Below, piece after piece: positions 51,391 to 63,900 of a stretch of DNA of 64,000 nt (within the stretch, counting starts at the first letter, position 1; every line of letters starts with the position of its first letter). The stretch is from CAIZQW01 sp037133395. Its GTDB lineage: Bacteria > Verrucomicrobiota > Kiritimatiellia > RFP12 > UBA1067. The notes beneath the pieces are model-generated. The model ran no database searches. It was not told the origin of the DNA and saw only the letters and a list, made by a program, of their open reading frames with translations. The stretch lies in assembly GCA_037133395.1 (NCBI GenBank), contig JBAXOG010000006.1, positions 1-64,000 of the forward strand, given 5' to 3'. Both the position numbers and the translations under genes were made by a program.

Positions 51391-52134
51391 CTATGCTTCG
51401 CGCTGATGGCGTTTGCGATAGTGGAAGGGCGTGCAGGACATCAGTTGCTTGAAGGTTTTCGTGAAGTGGCTGTGGTCGTAGAACCCTACTGCGAGCGCGA
51501 TGTCTGTGATCGTGCGGTCAGTATGTTCTAGCAAATCACGCGCTGCGCGGATGCGCACGCGCAGGAGGTACTCAATCGGACTGCATCCCAATATTTTTGA
51601 GAAGCGCCGTTCAAAGTGGGCTTGTGAAAGGCGCGAACGCTTCACCAAGTCCGCGAGCGTAATAGGTGTGGCATAGTTCGTGTGAAGATAGTCCAGGACT
51701 CTGGCGATGCGGCCATACCACTCCGGCGTATCACGCATGCCGTCAATGATGCGGTGTACCCCTGCCACGCCAATCGTCTTGCCATTTTTACCCTTGATCG
51801 GAAACTTGCTCCCGACGATCAGGCGGTCGGAATGTTCCGGTGCGGGTTCGACGGTGTTTAGGATCGGCTTCCCGCTTTTGATCACCGCTAGATCACTGGT
51901 GGCATAAATGTCCGCGCGATCTTTTGAAAAAAGATCATGATCGGTCTTGCCGATGACATCGCGTTCGCTTTGCACCCCGGAATATTCCTGCGAGCGCCGA
52001 TTCTGCATGATAAAGCGGCCTTGGGTGTCCTTGATGAAGAAGGCGACATCCGGCAAGGCTTCAAAAAGGTGTTGAATAAGGCGGGGGTCGCCGATTTGGT
52101 CCAAGAACGCCTGTTGAAAGTCTAATGGTTTCAT
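51391..52134 (-). CDS. PAS-domain AraC-family transcriptional regulator
   Basis: 247 residues from ATG 52134; a GTG at 52164 could add ten. An N-terminal PAS domain (FEALPDVAFFIKDTQGRFIM; IGKTDHDLFSKDRADIYATS) is followed by the AraC double HTH (ITLADLVKRSRLSQAHFERR; ITDIALAVGFYDHSHFTKTF and SCTPFHYRK). The PAS domain probably binds the inducer in the cytosol, in place of the usual AraC cupin. It is divergent from the Gfo/Idh/MocA gene and may control it and the UroD-like gene. Confidence 0.9.
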   Translation of the reverse strand: MKPLDFQQAFLDQIGDPRLIQHLFEALPDVAFFIKDTQGRFIMQNRRSQEYSGVQSERDVIGKTDHDLFSKDRADIYATSDLAVIKSGKPILNTVEPAPEHSDRLIVGSKFPIKGKNGKTIGVAGVHRIIDGMRDTPEWYGRIARVLDYLHTNYATPITLADLVKRSRLSQAHFERRFSKILGCSPIEYLLRVRIRAARDLLEHTDRTITDIALAVGFYDHSHFTKTFKQLMSCTPFHYRKRHQREA

Positions 52135-52275
52135 CCGATAAGCATAGCGAAGGGTCTGATACACCTCAAGAAAAAGGTGATAAGATTTTACAAATTTTTG
52201 AGAAGATAATACAAGGCAAACTTCATTGGGATGTGCTAACCTGATGATACGTTTAAATAAAGGGAGGGGATTTTT

Positions 52276-53616
52276 ATGGAAATGACACGCAATGGTTTTT
52301 TAAAAACCATATCCGCAGGAGCAACGTTTTCTGCCTTGCCGGGCATTCTGAAGGCGCAGCAGGCGCCCTCAGCAAATGTGGCTGGGGCCAACAGTAAACT
52401 CAATATTGCTGGCATTGGCTTTGGAGGCCAGGGTGCGAGCAACTTGAACACCGTCGCGAACAAAGGGCATACGATTTTTGCGTTGTGCGATGTGGACCCC
52501 AATCATGTTAAGAAGATATGCGAGAAATATCCGCAGGCGAAGTTCTATGTGGACTACCGCGAGATGTTGGCGCAGGAGAAAAATATTGATGGCGTGGTGA
52601 TTGCAACGCCCGACCATACCCATGCGGTGATCGCTGCTGCAGCTATGAAGGCTGGCAAGCATGCGTTTGTGCAGAAGCCCCTCTGCCATGATGTTTTTGA
52701 GTGCCGCGAGCTGATGCGTATCGCCAAAGAAAAGAAGGTCGTGACGCAGATGGGCATTCAAGGACACGCCTCGCCAGGGCACTACTTGATTCGTGAATGG
52801 GTGGCGGCAGGAGCTATCGGCACCCTCACGAGCATTGATTCGTGGTGTGACCTCTCTTACTATCCCTGGGGCCATGCCTATTGGTCGTCGTGTATCGGCA
52901 CGAAGCCCAAAGAGAAGATGCCCCTGCCAGAGGGGATGAATTGGGACATCTTCATTGGACCTGCGGCGATGCGTGATTTCCATCGTGCGTATCATCCGGG
53001 TTCCTGGCGGGCTTGGTGGGATTTCGGCAATGGCATGATGGGCGACCGCGGGGCGCACACCCTTGACGTGGTCTTTGAGATTCTGAATCGCAGAATGCCC
53101 GTGGCGATTGATGCGACCTCGTGCGGCAATAATCCCGATACGCATCCGCTGTCAGCCGTGATCACCTTTACGTTTGCTAAGCCGGATCTGAAGGTGACGT
53201 GGTATGAAGGCACCCGTCCGCCGCGGCCTGTTGAACTTCCCGATGACCAGAGATTGCCTGCTGAGGGCGGTATCATCCTGAATGGTACGGAAGGGAAGAT
53301 TATTGCAGGCATCTATGGGGATAGTCCCCGCATCATTCCTGAAGCACGCATGAAGAGCTTTAAGCGGCCAGAGCAGACGCTGGTGCGTCCCAAGGGCGGC
53401 ATTGAAGGCGACTGGCTGAACGCCATTGTCGAAGGGCGTAAATCCTGTGCCGACTTCGAGTATTCGGCGCGCCTCACGGAACTCACGTTGTTGGGCAACA
53501 TTGCCAAGCGCGCGGACACGCGGCTGGTGTGGGACGAGACCGCCATGAAGGTCACGAATATCGACAGCGCCAACCAATGGATCAAGTGTGCGCGCAGGGC
53601 TGGTTGGGAGATGTAA
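52276..53616 (+). CDS. Tat-type Gfo/Idh/MocA family oxidoreductase
   Basis: 446 residues. The N-terminus TRNGFLKTISAGATFSALPG resembles a degenerate Tat-type export signal (single R). The Rossmann fold begins LNIAGIGFGGQGASNLN. VVIATPDHTHAVIAAAAMKA and the catalytic-type GKHAFVQKPL (EKP replaced by QKP) follow, then DRGAHTLDVVFEILN. Such exported members are frequent in Planctomycetes/Verrucomicrobia and act on sugars or cyclitols with NAD(P). The Glu-to-Gln change in the EKP motif is seen in this subgroup. Strong GGGAGGGGATTTTT before the ATG. Confidence 0.88.
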   Translation: MEMTRNGFLKTISAGATFSALPGILKAQQAPSANVAGANSKLNIAGIGFGGQGASNLNTVANKGHTIFALCDVDPNHVKKICEKYPQAKFYVDYREMLAQEKNIDGVVIATPDHTHAVIAAAAMKAGKHAFVQKPLCHDVFECRELMRIAKEKKVVTQMGIQGHASPGHYLIREWVAAGAIGTLTSIDSWCDLSYYPWGHAYWSSCIGTKPKEKMPLPEGMNWDIFIGPAAMRDFHRAYHPGSWRAWWDFGNGMMGDRGAHTLDVVFEILNRRMPVAIDATSCGNNPDTHPLSAVITFTFAKPDLKVTWYEGTRPPRPVELPDDQRLPAEGGIILNGTEGKIIAGIYGDSPRIIPEARMKSFKRPEQTLVRPKGGIEGDWLNAIVEGRKSCADFEYSARLTELTLLGNIAKRADTRLVWDETAMKVTNIDSANQWIKCARRAGWEM

Positions 53617-53621
53617 GACAA

Positions 53622-53770
53622 GGAATAATGGAATGCTGGAATATTGGAATACTGGTATGGAGGGTACGGTTACACCCGCACCGACGGTCGGGGTGTAACC
53701 CGACCCTCCAACTTGTTTCAAGCGTCGGCGTTCCCCATTATTCCAGCATTCCCGTATTCCAACATTCCAG
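53622..53770. repeat. Nested palindromic element with GGAATnnTGGAAT arms
   Basis: Left arm about 53622-53655 (GGAATAATGGAATGCTGGAA...) pairs imperfectly with 53731-53770 (...ATTATTCCAGCATTCC...). The inner unit 53658-53710 starts TGGAGGG, ends CCCTCCA and has a 10-bp stem GGTTACACCC/GGGTGTAACC. The same design with another core is at 26455-26602. It starts six bases after the oxidoreductase stop. Confidence 0.85.
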
Positions 53771-53786
53771 TAAAGTATAAGACACC

Positions 53787-54788
53787 ATGAATTCATTAGA
53801 GAGATACATCAAGACCCTCAAGGGTGAACCCGTTGACTTCTTGCCGCGGGTTCCCATCTTGATGCAGTTTGCTGCGGAATATATTGGGTCGAACTATGCG
53901 GCCTTTGCTTCAGATTACAACGTGCTTGTGGAAGCGAACATCCGTTGTCGCGAGGCATTTGATTTTGATCAGGTCAGCGTGATCTCGGATCCCTATCGCG
54001 AGGTGCAGGGGTTTGGCGGAAAGATCCGGTACGAAATCAATCATCCGCCCGTGTGCGAACAGATTGTTGTTCCCGAGATTACCGACCTTTCTGCTTTGCC
54101 CGAGGACCCCGACCCGTATCATTGCGAGCGCATGCTCGACCGTCTTCTGGCGGTGCGCGAATATAAAAAGCGTGTAGGGGGGGAGTGTTCGATTTTAGGC
54201 TGGGTCGAAGGACCTGCGGCCGAGGCGGCAGATTTGCATGGTGTGGAGAATTTTCTATTGGACACGATGATGGAGCCTGAAGCGTGCGCGGTCTTGATGG
54301 CGCGCTGCACGAAGACGGCGATTCGCTTTGCAAAGGCGCAGCTTGCAGAAGGCGCAGATACGATTGGCGTGGGAGATGCGATTTGCAGTCAGCTTCCGCC
54401 GGCTCTCTATCGCGAACTGGTCTGGCCGTATGAGAAACAACTTTTCGAAGCGATCCACGCTGCAGGTGGGCTTGTAAAGCTTCACATTTGCGGCGACATT
54501 ACGCATCTGCTTCCGCATATAGCCGAGTTACCCATTGACATTCTGGATCTGGATCATATCACCGATCCTGAAACTGCGCGGAAGACAATAGGCAGCGCCA
54601 TTGCGATTGCCGGGCGGATCGATCCGGTGGCCGATGTTCTTCATGGAACGCCTCAAGCGATACGCGGGGCTGTCCTTGAAAGTTATGCCAAAATCGGCAA
54701 TCCGCATCTCGTGATGGCTGGTTGCGAAATTCCCTCCGGCACGCCAACCGAAAATCTGAAGGCGCTTTGCGCCCCCGTCTTTTTTTAG
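53787..54788 (+). CDS. Uroporphyrinogen decarboxylase-family protein (methyltransferase-like)
   Basis: 333 residues. TIM-barrel UroD family: SLERYIKTLKGEPVDFLPRV at the start, AEGADTIGVGDAICSQLPP, the zinc-type motif LVKLHICGDITHLLP, AIAGRIDPVADVLHG and the late MAGCEIPSGTPTENLK. The HxCGD and C-E-I-P-G set fits the MtaA/CmuA/VdmB-like methyltransferase branch more than true HemE, which lacks these cysteines. Probably transfers methyl groups from or to a corrinoid or thiol. The palindromic element separates it from the oxidoreductase gene; likely the same transcript. Confidence 0.85.
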   Translation: MNSLERYIKTLKGEPVDFLPRVPILMQFAAEYIGSNYAAFASDYNVLVEANIRCREAFDFDQVSVISDPYREVQGFGGKIRYEINHPPVCEQIVVPEITDLSALPEDPDPYHCERMLDRLLAVREYKKRVGGECSILGWVEGPAAEAADLHGVENFLLDTMMEPEACAVLMARCTKTAIRFAKAQLAEGADTIGVGDAICSQLPPALYRELVWPYEKQLFEAIHAAGGLVKLHICGDITHLLPHIAELPIDILDLDHITDPETARKTIGSAIAIAGRIDPVADVLHGTPQAIRGAVLESYAKIGNPHLVMAGCEIPSGTPTENLKALCAPVFF

Positions 54789-54814
54789 AACTCACGAAAA
54801 CAAGAACTAAGAGT

Positions 54815-54844
54815 TTGACTTTTACATACCCTCCCTTCTATAGT
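54815..54844 (+). promoter_or_regulatory. Putative sigma-70 promoter of the giant protein gene
   Basis: TTGACT (54815-54820), 18 bases, TATAGT (54839-54844), followed by an AT-rich leader. The gene's ATG is at 54947 with AGGGAGG at 54932-54938. Confidence 0.55.
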
Positions 54845-54946
54845 AAACGAAGGTTTTATAAGTTATAGTAATAAGTGTTGCGTAAAATGCTACGGGACAT
54901 TTATGTTTTTTTTGTATTGATTTTGAGCGATAGGGAGGTAGAGATC

Positions 54947-57900
54947 ATGAAAAATAGACTTGAACAGCAAGTTATGCGCGCACGATATTCCCGATTTTTA
55001 GGTCTTGGTGTAGTAGGGGTAGTTTTCTATCTCAGCCTGCTGCTGCCGCAATCGGCTATGGCAGCTCCGGGCTTACCCGCCATCACCACTCAACCGATCA
55101 GCGCGGTGGCGACAGTAGGGCAGCTAGCCAGTCTGAGCGTCGCCAATAGCGGCACAGGACCGTTCAATTACCAGTGGTATAAGGACGGGGTACGGCAGAT
55201 CGGCCAGACGAACACTACATTATCATATACTTCCTTTGCATTTACGGCCAGCGGCAGTTACTACGCGGTGGTGACGAGTATGTATGGGATGGCCATCAGT
55301 TTTCCGGCCACCCTAAGCGTGACCAACGCCCCGTTGCAAGTTTGGGGGCGTAATGACTATGGCCAGTTGGGTAACGGTACGACGAACAGCGTCAATGTGC
55401 CTGCTCAGGTGGCGAGCAATGTGGTGTTGACGGCGAGTGGTCAGTATCACTCTTTGTTTGTAAAAGCGGACAGCACGCTATGGACTATGGGCTGGAATCC
55501 CTATGGAGCACTGGGCGACGGCACGTTCTCAAATACTAACCGACCGATTCAGGTAGCGAGCAATGTGGTGGCGGCGGCTGGCGGCTATAGGCACTCTTTG
55601 TTTGTAAAAGCGGATGGCACCCTGTGGGCCATGGGCGATAATACTTCTGGTCAGTTAGGAGCCGGCACGGCGACCGCGACCAACCAGCCTATCATGGTGA
55701 CGAATGGTGTGGTGATGGTCGCTGCTGGCGATTCTCATTCGTTGTTTGTGAAAAAGGATGGTACGTTGTGGACGATGGGCTACAATTATTCTGGCGAGTT
55801 AGGCAACGGCACGACGATAAACACCAACCGCCCCATTATGGTGGCGAGCAATGTGGTGGCAGTGGCGGGCGGCAATTATCACTCTTTGTTTGTGAAAGCA
55901 GACGGCACGCTGTGGGCCATGGGGTTCAACACTTATGGTCAGTTGGGCAATGGTACAGTGGCCAACGCCCTTTCACCTATTCAGGTGGCTAGTAATGTGG
56001 TGGGTGTGGCAGGTGGCCAGTATCACTCGTTGTTTGTAAAAGCGGACGGCATGCTGTGGGGAATGGGTCGGGATGACAATGGACAGTTGGGTAATGGTGC
56101 GATGTTGACGACCACCAACTTGCCAGTTCAGGTGACCAACAGCGTGGTAGCGGTGGCTTGTGGTGCTTCTCACTCGCTGTTGGCAAAAGCAGATGGCACG
56201 CTCTGGACTATGGGGCTCAATGCTTATGGCCAATTGGGCAACGGTACGTTAAGCACTTCTTATTCGCCAGTGCAGGTGGCTGGTGGAGGCTTGTTACTCG
56301 CCAGTCTGACGAAGGGGCCGTCTTACGACCATTCTTTGGCGATCGCGGAAGTGGTACCTCCGGCTCCACCCGCCATCACGGCGCAGCCGATCAGTGCGGT
56401 GGTGACGGTGGGACAACCCACCAGTCTGAGCGTCACGAATAGCGGCACAGGGCCCTTTGGCTACCAATGGTTTAAGGATGGGGTACGGCAGACCGGGCAG
56501 ACCAACAGTACTTTGTCTTATGCCTCCTTCGCCTTCACGAACAGCGGCAGTTACTCGGTGGTCATCACGAATGCTCTGGGGATGGCGATCAGTCTTCCTG
56601 CCAACCTGAGCGTAACAAATGCCACACTGCGCGTTTGGGGCTACAATTCGGATGGTCAGTTGGGGAACGGCACGACGACGCACACCAATCTGCCCATTAC
56701 GGTGGCAAGCAATGTGGTGGTGGCGGCTGGAGGTTTTTATCACTCTCTGTTTGTGAAAGCGGACAACACGCTCTGGGCCATGGGGAAAAATAATTATGGC
56801 CAGTTGGGTAATGGCACGACAGGGGGGATTACGAACATTCCCGTTCAGGTGGCGAGCAATGTGGTGACGGTGGCCGCTGGCGAATATCATTCCTTATTTG
56901 TGAAAGCAAACGGGACGCTGTGGACCATGGGTCGGAATTACTATGGTCAGTTAGGCAACAACACCTATAACGATGCCAACCAGCCGGTACAGGTGGCGAA
57001 TAATGTGGTGGCGGTGGCTGGCGGAGGAGAGCATTCCTTGTTCGTGAAAGCGAACGGAACGCTGTGGACCATGGGATACAATCTTGCCGGTCAGTTAGGC
57101 GACGGCACGACGGCTATCAAAATCAGTCCTGTTCTGGTGACGAGCAATGTGGTTGCGGTAGGAGGAGGAACGTCCCACTCTTTGTTTATGAAAGCTGACG
57201 GGACGCTGTGGGCCATGGGCTACAATTATTCTGGCCAATTGGGCGACGGCACGACGATTAACAGAAGCAGTCCGGTTCAGGTGGCGAGCAATGTGATGGC
57301 GATGGCGAGCGGTACAGATCATTCTCTGTTTGTGAAAGAGGATGGTACGTTGTGGGGTATGGGGTACAATGCGTATGGCCAGCTTTGCAACGAGCCATCG
57401 GGCCAAATCAGCCGACCAGTACAGGCGGCGAGCAATGTGGTGGCAGTGGCCGCTGGCTTTTGTCACTCCATGTTTGTGAAAGAGGATGGTACGCTGTGGG
57501 GCATGGGTGCTAATAGTGGCGGTCTGCTGGGCAATGGTACGACGGACAATGCTTACCAGCCAGTCCAGGTGTTTGGCTTGCTGGCAGCCAGTCTGGCCAA
57601 AAAAGCAGGCAGTATTCATTCGTTGGCGATCGCGGAAGTCATGCCTCCGGCTCCACCCGCCATCACGGCTCAACCTATCAGCGCGGTGGTGGCCGTGGGG
57701 CAAGCAGCCAGCCTGAGCGTCACGAACAGTGGAACAGGGCCGTTCGGCTATCAGTGGCTCAAGGACGGCGTGATCCTAGCCGGTCAGACGAACAGCACCT
57801 TATCGTATACATCCTTCCAGTTTACCGATAGCAGTAGTTACTCCGTGGTTATCACCAATGCGTATGGTATGGCGATCAGTTTCCCAGCTAGTCTGAGCAT

Positions 57901-60900
57901 TCCCAATGCCCCGTTACGGGTTTGGGGCAACAATGTCTATGGCCAGTTGGGCAACGGCACGAACGGTACGGGGGTCTACGCCCTCCTGCCCATCACGGTG
58001 GCGAGCAATGTGGTGGCAACGGCCGGCGGTGCCTTCCATTCCCTATTTGTGAAGGCGGACAACACGCTGTGGGCTATGGGCTATAATTTCTCTGGCCAGT
58101 TGGGCAACGGCACGACGACAGACACCAACCGCCCCATTGCAGTGGCGAGCAACGTGGTGGCAACGGCTGCCGGCGCTTTTCATTCCCTGTTTGTGAAAGC
58201 GGATGGCACCTTGTGGAGCATGGGGCGCAATGTTGATGGCCAGTTGGGCGATGGCACTAATACCAACATCGACCGGCCGGTACAGGTGGCGAGCAACGTG
58301 GTGGCGGCGGCCGGCGGTGAATTCCATTCCCTGTTTGTGAAAGCAGACGGCACGCTGTGGGCCATGGGTGCCAATGTCTATGGCCAGTTGGGCAACAACA
58401 CGACAAACAATGCCAACCTGCCGATCATGGTGGCGAGCAATGTGATGGCCGTTGCTGCTGGGGGTGATCAGTCTCTGTTTGTGAAAGCAGACAACACCCT
58501 GTGGGCCATGGGAGAGAACAGCAGTGGCCAGTTGGGGAACGGAACGACGGTCAACGAGAGCCGTCCTATCCAGGTCACCAACAATGTAACAGCCGTTGCT
58601 GTTGGGGGTGCTCATTCCCTGTTTGTGAAAGCGGACGGCATGCTGTGGACCATGGGAAACAATAATTTTGGCCAGATGGGCAATAGTATAACGGGTGGTT
58701 CCACTAACCAACCGATACAGGTGGCGAGCAATGTGGTGATGGCGGCTACTGGGTATAATCATTCTTTGTTTGTGAAAGCAGACGGCGCGCTGTGGGCCAT
58801 GGGAAACAACACTTATGGTCAGCTGGGCAACGGCAAAACGGTGAGCACCAATTGTCCGACTCAGGTCTCTGGCGGCCTCCTGACCGTTGTTCTGGCCCAA
58901 GCGCCATTGGCTGAGCATTCTCTGGCGATCGCGGGCGCAGTACCCGTGGTATCCGTATCCAACCAGACTGTTACGGTCGACCAAACCACGAACTTCGTGG
59001 CCGTCGTCACAGGCGATGGTCCGTTCACGTATCAATGGCAAAAGAATGGCACCAATATCGTGAATGCCACGAATGCCTCGTACACGGTTTCCAGCGCGGC
59101 TGTGAGCGATGCCGGCAATTATGCTGTGAGCGTTGTCAGTCCTTTTGGCACCACAACCAGCGCCGTTGCCACGTTGACGGTGAACAAGGCTACGCCGAGT
59201 GTGACGACCTGGCCCACGGCTTCCACAATTACGTTTGGCCAAACGCTGGCCGCTTCCACGCTGAGCGGTGGAACGGGTTCGGTGGCTGGCGTGTTTGCCT
59301 TCACCTTGCCAGCCACGGTTCCAGCGGTGGGGTCCACCTCACACGGTGTCACCTTTACGCCGACGGACACGAACAGTTATAACAGCGTGACCAGCTCCGT
59401 GAGCGTAACGGCCATCGATCCTCCGGCCATCTCCTCCCAGCCTGTCAGTGCGGTGCTGACAGCGGGGCAGGCAGCCAATCTGAGTGCCACCCATAGCGGC
59501 ACAGGACCGTTCGGCTACCAGTGGCTTAAGGATGGCGTGATCCTAGCGGGTCAGACGAACAGGACCTTGTCGTATACATCCTTTGCGTTTACGAACAGCG
59601 GCAGTTACTCCGTGGTCATCACCAATGCGTATGGTATGACCATCAGTTTCCCGGCCAGCTTGAGTGTCCCAGACGCTCCGCTACAGGTTTGGGGTAACAA
59701 TGTGAGTGGCCAGCGGGGCGACGGCACGAATACCGATACCAACCGGCCCGTCTACGTGACGAACAACGTGGTGGTGGCAACTGGCGGCTTTTCTCATTCC
59801 CTATTTGTGAAAGCGGATGGGACGCTGTGGGCTATGGGCTACAATGCTCAAGGCCAGCTGGGTAACGGCACGACGGCCAATACCAACCTGCCTGTCTACG
59901 TGACGAACAATGTGGTGGCGGCGGCTGGCGGCAGTGGTTACTCCCTATTTGTGAAAGCGGACGGCACGTTGTGGGCCATGGGTCAAAACAATTATGGGCA
60001 GCTGGGGGACGGCACGACGGCCAATACGGGAACCAACCTGCCGGTACAGGTGGCGAATAATGTGGTGGCGGCGGCTGGCGGCAGTGGTCACTCCCTGTTT
60101 GTGAAAGCGGACGGCACGTTGTGGGCTATGGGTCAAAACAATTATGGGCAGCTGGGGGACGGCACGACAGCCAATACAGGAACCAACCTGCCGGTACAGG
60201 TGGCGAACAATGTGGTGGCGGCGGCTTGCGGCAGTGGTCATTCCCTGTTTGTAAAAGCGGACGGCACGTTGTGGGCCATGGGTTGGAATGCTGCTGGTCA
60301 GATGGGGGACGGCACGACAAACAACGCCAGCCTGCCGGTACAGGTGGCGAACAACGTGGTGGTGGCAACTGGCGGCCGTTTGCACTCTCTGTTTGTGAAA
60401 GCGGACGGGACGCTGTGGGCCATGGGTAACAATGTATGGGGTCAGTTGGGCAACGGCACGAATACGGAGACCAACCGGCCTGTTTATGTGACGAACAACG
60501 TGGCGGCGGCGGCGGGTGGCTATCAGCACTCCCTGTTTGTAAAAGCGGACGGGACGCTGTGGACCATGGGCTACAATAACAAGGGACAGCTGGGCAACGG
60601 CACGACGGATTCTACCAATCTGCCGGTGCAGGTGACCGGTTTGCTGGTCGCCAGTTTGGCCAAAGAACCACAGGCTAGCCATTCTTTGGCGATTGCGGAA
60701 ATCCTGTTGCCTGACCTGCAAGTTCTCGGCACGAATGGCACAGAGATTGAAAGTGGCAGCGGCGTCTCGCCGCTGAATGGCACCCAGTTCGCCCCGATCC
60801 TTCCGGGCGCAACCGTCACCAACACCTTAAGCATCACGAACAACGGTATGTCGCTCCTGACGATCAGCGGGGCAGGGGTTCAGGGGGCAGGGTTCAGAGT

Positions 60901-63900
60901 TCAGGGAATACCCGCGACGGTTTCTGTGGGCGCAGTGTCGAGCTTTGATGTGGTCTTCAATCCCGATGCGGTCGGGAGCTTTACATCAACGCTCAGCATA
61001 TCTAACAATTCGCCTACAGCCGTCTACACGGTTAACTTGGCGGGCTCGTGTTACCAACTTTCGGCGAACAGCGGTCCGTATGTGGGCGGCAACACCATCA
61101 CTGTAACCAACGGCACCTTCGGTACCATCACCCATGTTTTGGTGGGCGGTGTGCAGGCGACGATCACGGGGTCGGGTACGACGTGGTTCACGATCACCCT
61201 GCCAGCCGCGGGCTCGGCGGGCGTGAAAGACATTGTGGTGCAGACCTCCAACAACGGCGATATCACGTTGACGGGTGCTTATACGGTCAACCCAGCAGGC
61301 GTGATTGGCCTACCGGCCGGCCCCTCCGTCTGGACGAATCTGAGTAGTGGTGTGGATGTTGCTGTACAGGCGTTGGCACCAGACGCGAATGGCGATCTAT
61401 ATGTGGGTGGCCTGTTCGCTAACGCGGGAGGCAAGGCGGCCAGTCGGATAGCGAAGTGGAATGCGTCGTCAGGCACTTGGACGAATCTGGGCAGTGGCGT
61501 GAATGGCGTTGTGCGCGTGTTGGCGTATGACGGGGCAAACCTGTACGTGGGCGGGGAGTTCACGACTGCAGGCGGTGTAACGGCCAACCGGGTGGCGAAG
61601 TGGACTGCGTCGTCAGGCACTTGGACGAATCTGGGCTCCGGCATGAACGACACGGTGTTTACTTTGGCGCATGACGGAACGAATCTATATGCAGGCGGCT
61701 ATTTCACAACTGCAGACGGCGTGACGGTCAACAAGGTGGCGAAGTGGAATGGCACGAGTTGGACGAATCTGGGCAGTGGCGTGAACACCTATGTGTATGC
61801 CTTGGCGCATGACGGGACGAATCTTTACGCGGGCGGCTATTTCACGACTGCGGGGGGCGTGTCAGCCAATAATGTAGCGATGTGGAATGGTACGAGCTGG
61901 ACAAATCTGGCTGGCGGTGTGAACGGCAATGCGTATGCCTTGACACATGATGGGACGAATCTGTATGCAGGCGGTTCATTCACCACGGCAGGCGGTTTGG
62001 GGGCCACCCGGATGGCGAAGTGGAATGGCACGAGCTGGACAAATATGGGCAGTGGCACGAGCGGCGATGTGATGGCCTTGTCGCATGACGGGGCGAATCT
62101 GTATGCAGGCGGTTCATTCACGACCGCAGGCGGTGTTACGGTTAACCGGGTGGCGAAGTGGGATACATTGTCGGGCATCTGGACAAATATGGGCGCCGGC
62201 ATGGACATTTCTGTGTATGCCTTGGCTCAAAATGGGGCCAATCTATACGCAGGCGGGGGTTTCACGACCGCAGGTGGCGTGGCGGCCAATCGCGTGGCAA
62301 AGTGGGGCCCGACGTTCCCGGCAGATCTCGGAGTCACCCCGTCGTCCGGCTCGTGGGTGGGAGGTTATTCTGTAGTCATCTCAGGCACGAACTTGTGCGA
62401 CGGAACAATGGGCGACGTGACCAACGTGACGCTGTGTGGCGTGAGCGCGACGGTCACAGCAGTGAACGGCTCGACGCAGATTGTAGTCACAGCCGGCGTT
62501 TCTGGCGTGACGGGTCTCGGCGATGTGCGTGTGTTCTCAACCAGCTTCGGCACGACAATTAAGAGCAATGCGTTTGAATATCTGCGGGTCGAACAGGTTT
62601 CGCTGGTGTTCACACCGGCGAGTCCTCAGACCTTTGGAACGACCAATGCGCTCTCCGTTTCAGGCGGTTCCGGAACAGGGGCGGTCAGTTATGACGTCCT
62701 CAGCGGTCCCGGCCAAATCGTTGGTGGCACGAGTTTGGTGATGACCGGCGGCGTAGGAACCGTTCAGGTTCGGGCACTGAAGGCGCAGGATAACTTGTAT
62801 TTTGTGACGTCCATCACCTCTGGCGTGACGGCGGCCAAGGCCAGTCAATCGATCAGCTTCGCGAACCCTGGCGCCCAACTCACAACCAACAGCGTCGGGC
62901 TAGCGGCGACCGCTTCCTCGGGCCTTGTTCCCACATTTAGCGTGGTGAGTGGCGCTGCCTCAATCAGCGAGGGCACTAACCTAATCTTCACTACTGCAGG
63001 CAACGTGAGTGTTGTGGCTGCGCAAGGTGGCGACGGGAACTGGAACTCCGCCACGAGCGTGACGAACACCTTCACGGTCAGCCTGACTGAGCAGGCAACG
63101 ATGACGTTTAGTAGCCTTGTCTCTCCGCAGATCTATGCCACCACCAATACAATTTCCGCCATAGGCGGATCCGGCACGGGTCTGGTGTCGTATGCCGTTC
63201 AATCTGGCCCCGGAACGATTTTGGGGACTGGCCCAACATTCAGGTTCATCGTACTGGGTATGTCGGGCGTTAAACTCGTTGTTAATTCTGGTACGGGTAC
63301 AGTGGTCGTCGTGGCTACCCGGGCTGCAAGTGCGTTGTACAGTGCGCAATCGATAACGGGTTTAGTGAACTGTGCTAAGGCCGAGCAAGGTATCACCTTC
63401 ACTGGCTTTAGCGATCAGTTCTGGACCAATCAATTGCTTCTGGCGGCGACCGCATCGAGCAGTTTGGGTGTGGCGTTCACTGTCGCTTCTGGCCCCGCTT
63501 TGATTAGCAATAATACGAATCTGAGTTTCACCGGTTATGGCACTGTCGGCATCGCGGCGGCACAGACGGGCAACGAAAATTATAAGGCGGCAAGTTCCGT
63601 GACTAACTTTATCCCTGTGCTAGGGCCGCAACTTGCGGTGCTGGGTACCAATAGCGCGGTGGTGGCGAACAGTAATGTTGTCTCTATAGCGGACGGTACT
63701 GACTTCGGTGCCTGCGTGATCGGGAAAAGCACGGTAACGAATCAGTTTGTGGTCAGAAACATCGGCAATGCGCCAGCAGGTATCAGTGGCGTGACGATGA
63801 CCGGCCTAGGGGCGAACTCGTTCGAGTTGGTTTCCCCTCCTCCGTTCGCGACGACTATCGATGGCGACGATGTGTCCTTCAAGTTGGCCTTCCAACCGCG

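Noticed and set aside
53152..53796. Minus-strand 214-codon frame opposite the oxidoreductase gene
   Set aside because: It is a shadow of the Gfo/Idh/MocA gene plus the palindromic element; no domain or start signal.
57095..60721. Several long minus-strand frames rich in H, R and Q opposite the RCC1 blocks
   Set aside because: They arise from the repeated codons of the giant protein on the other strand; their repeats mirror the RCC1 repeats.
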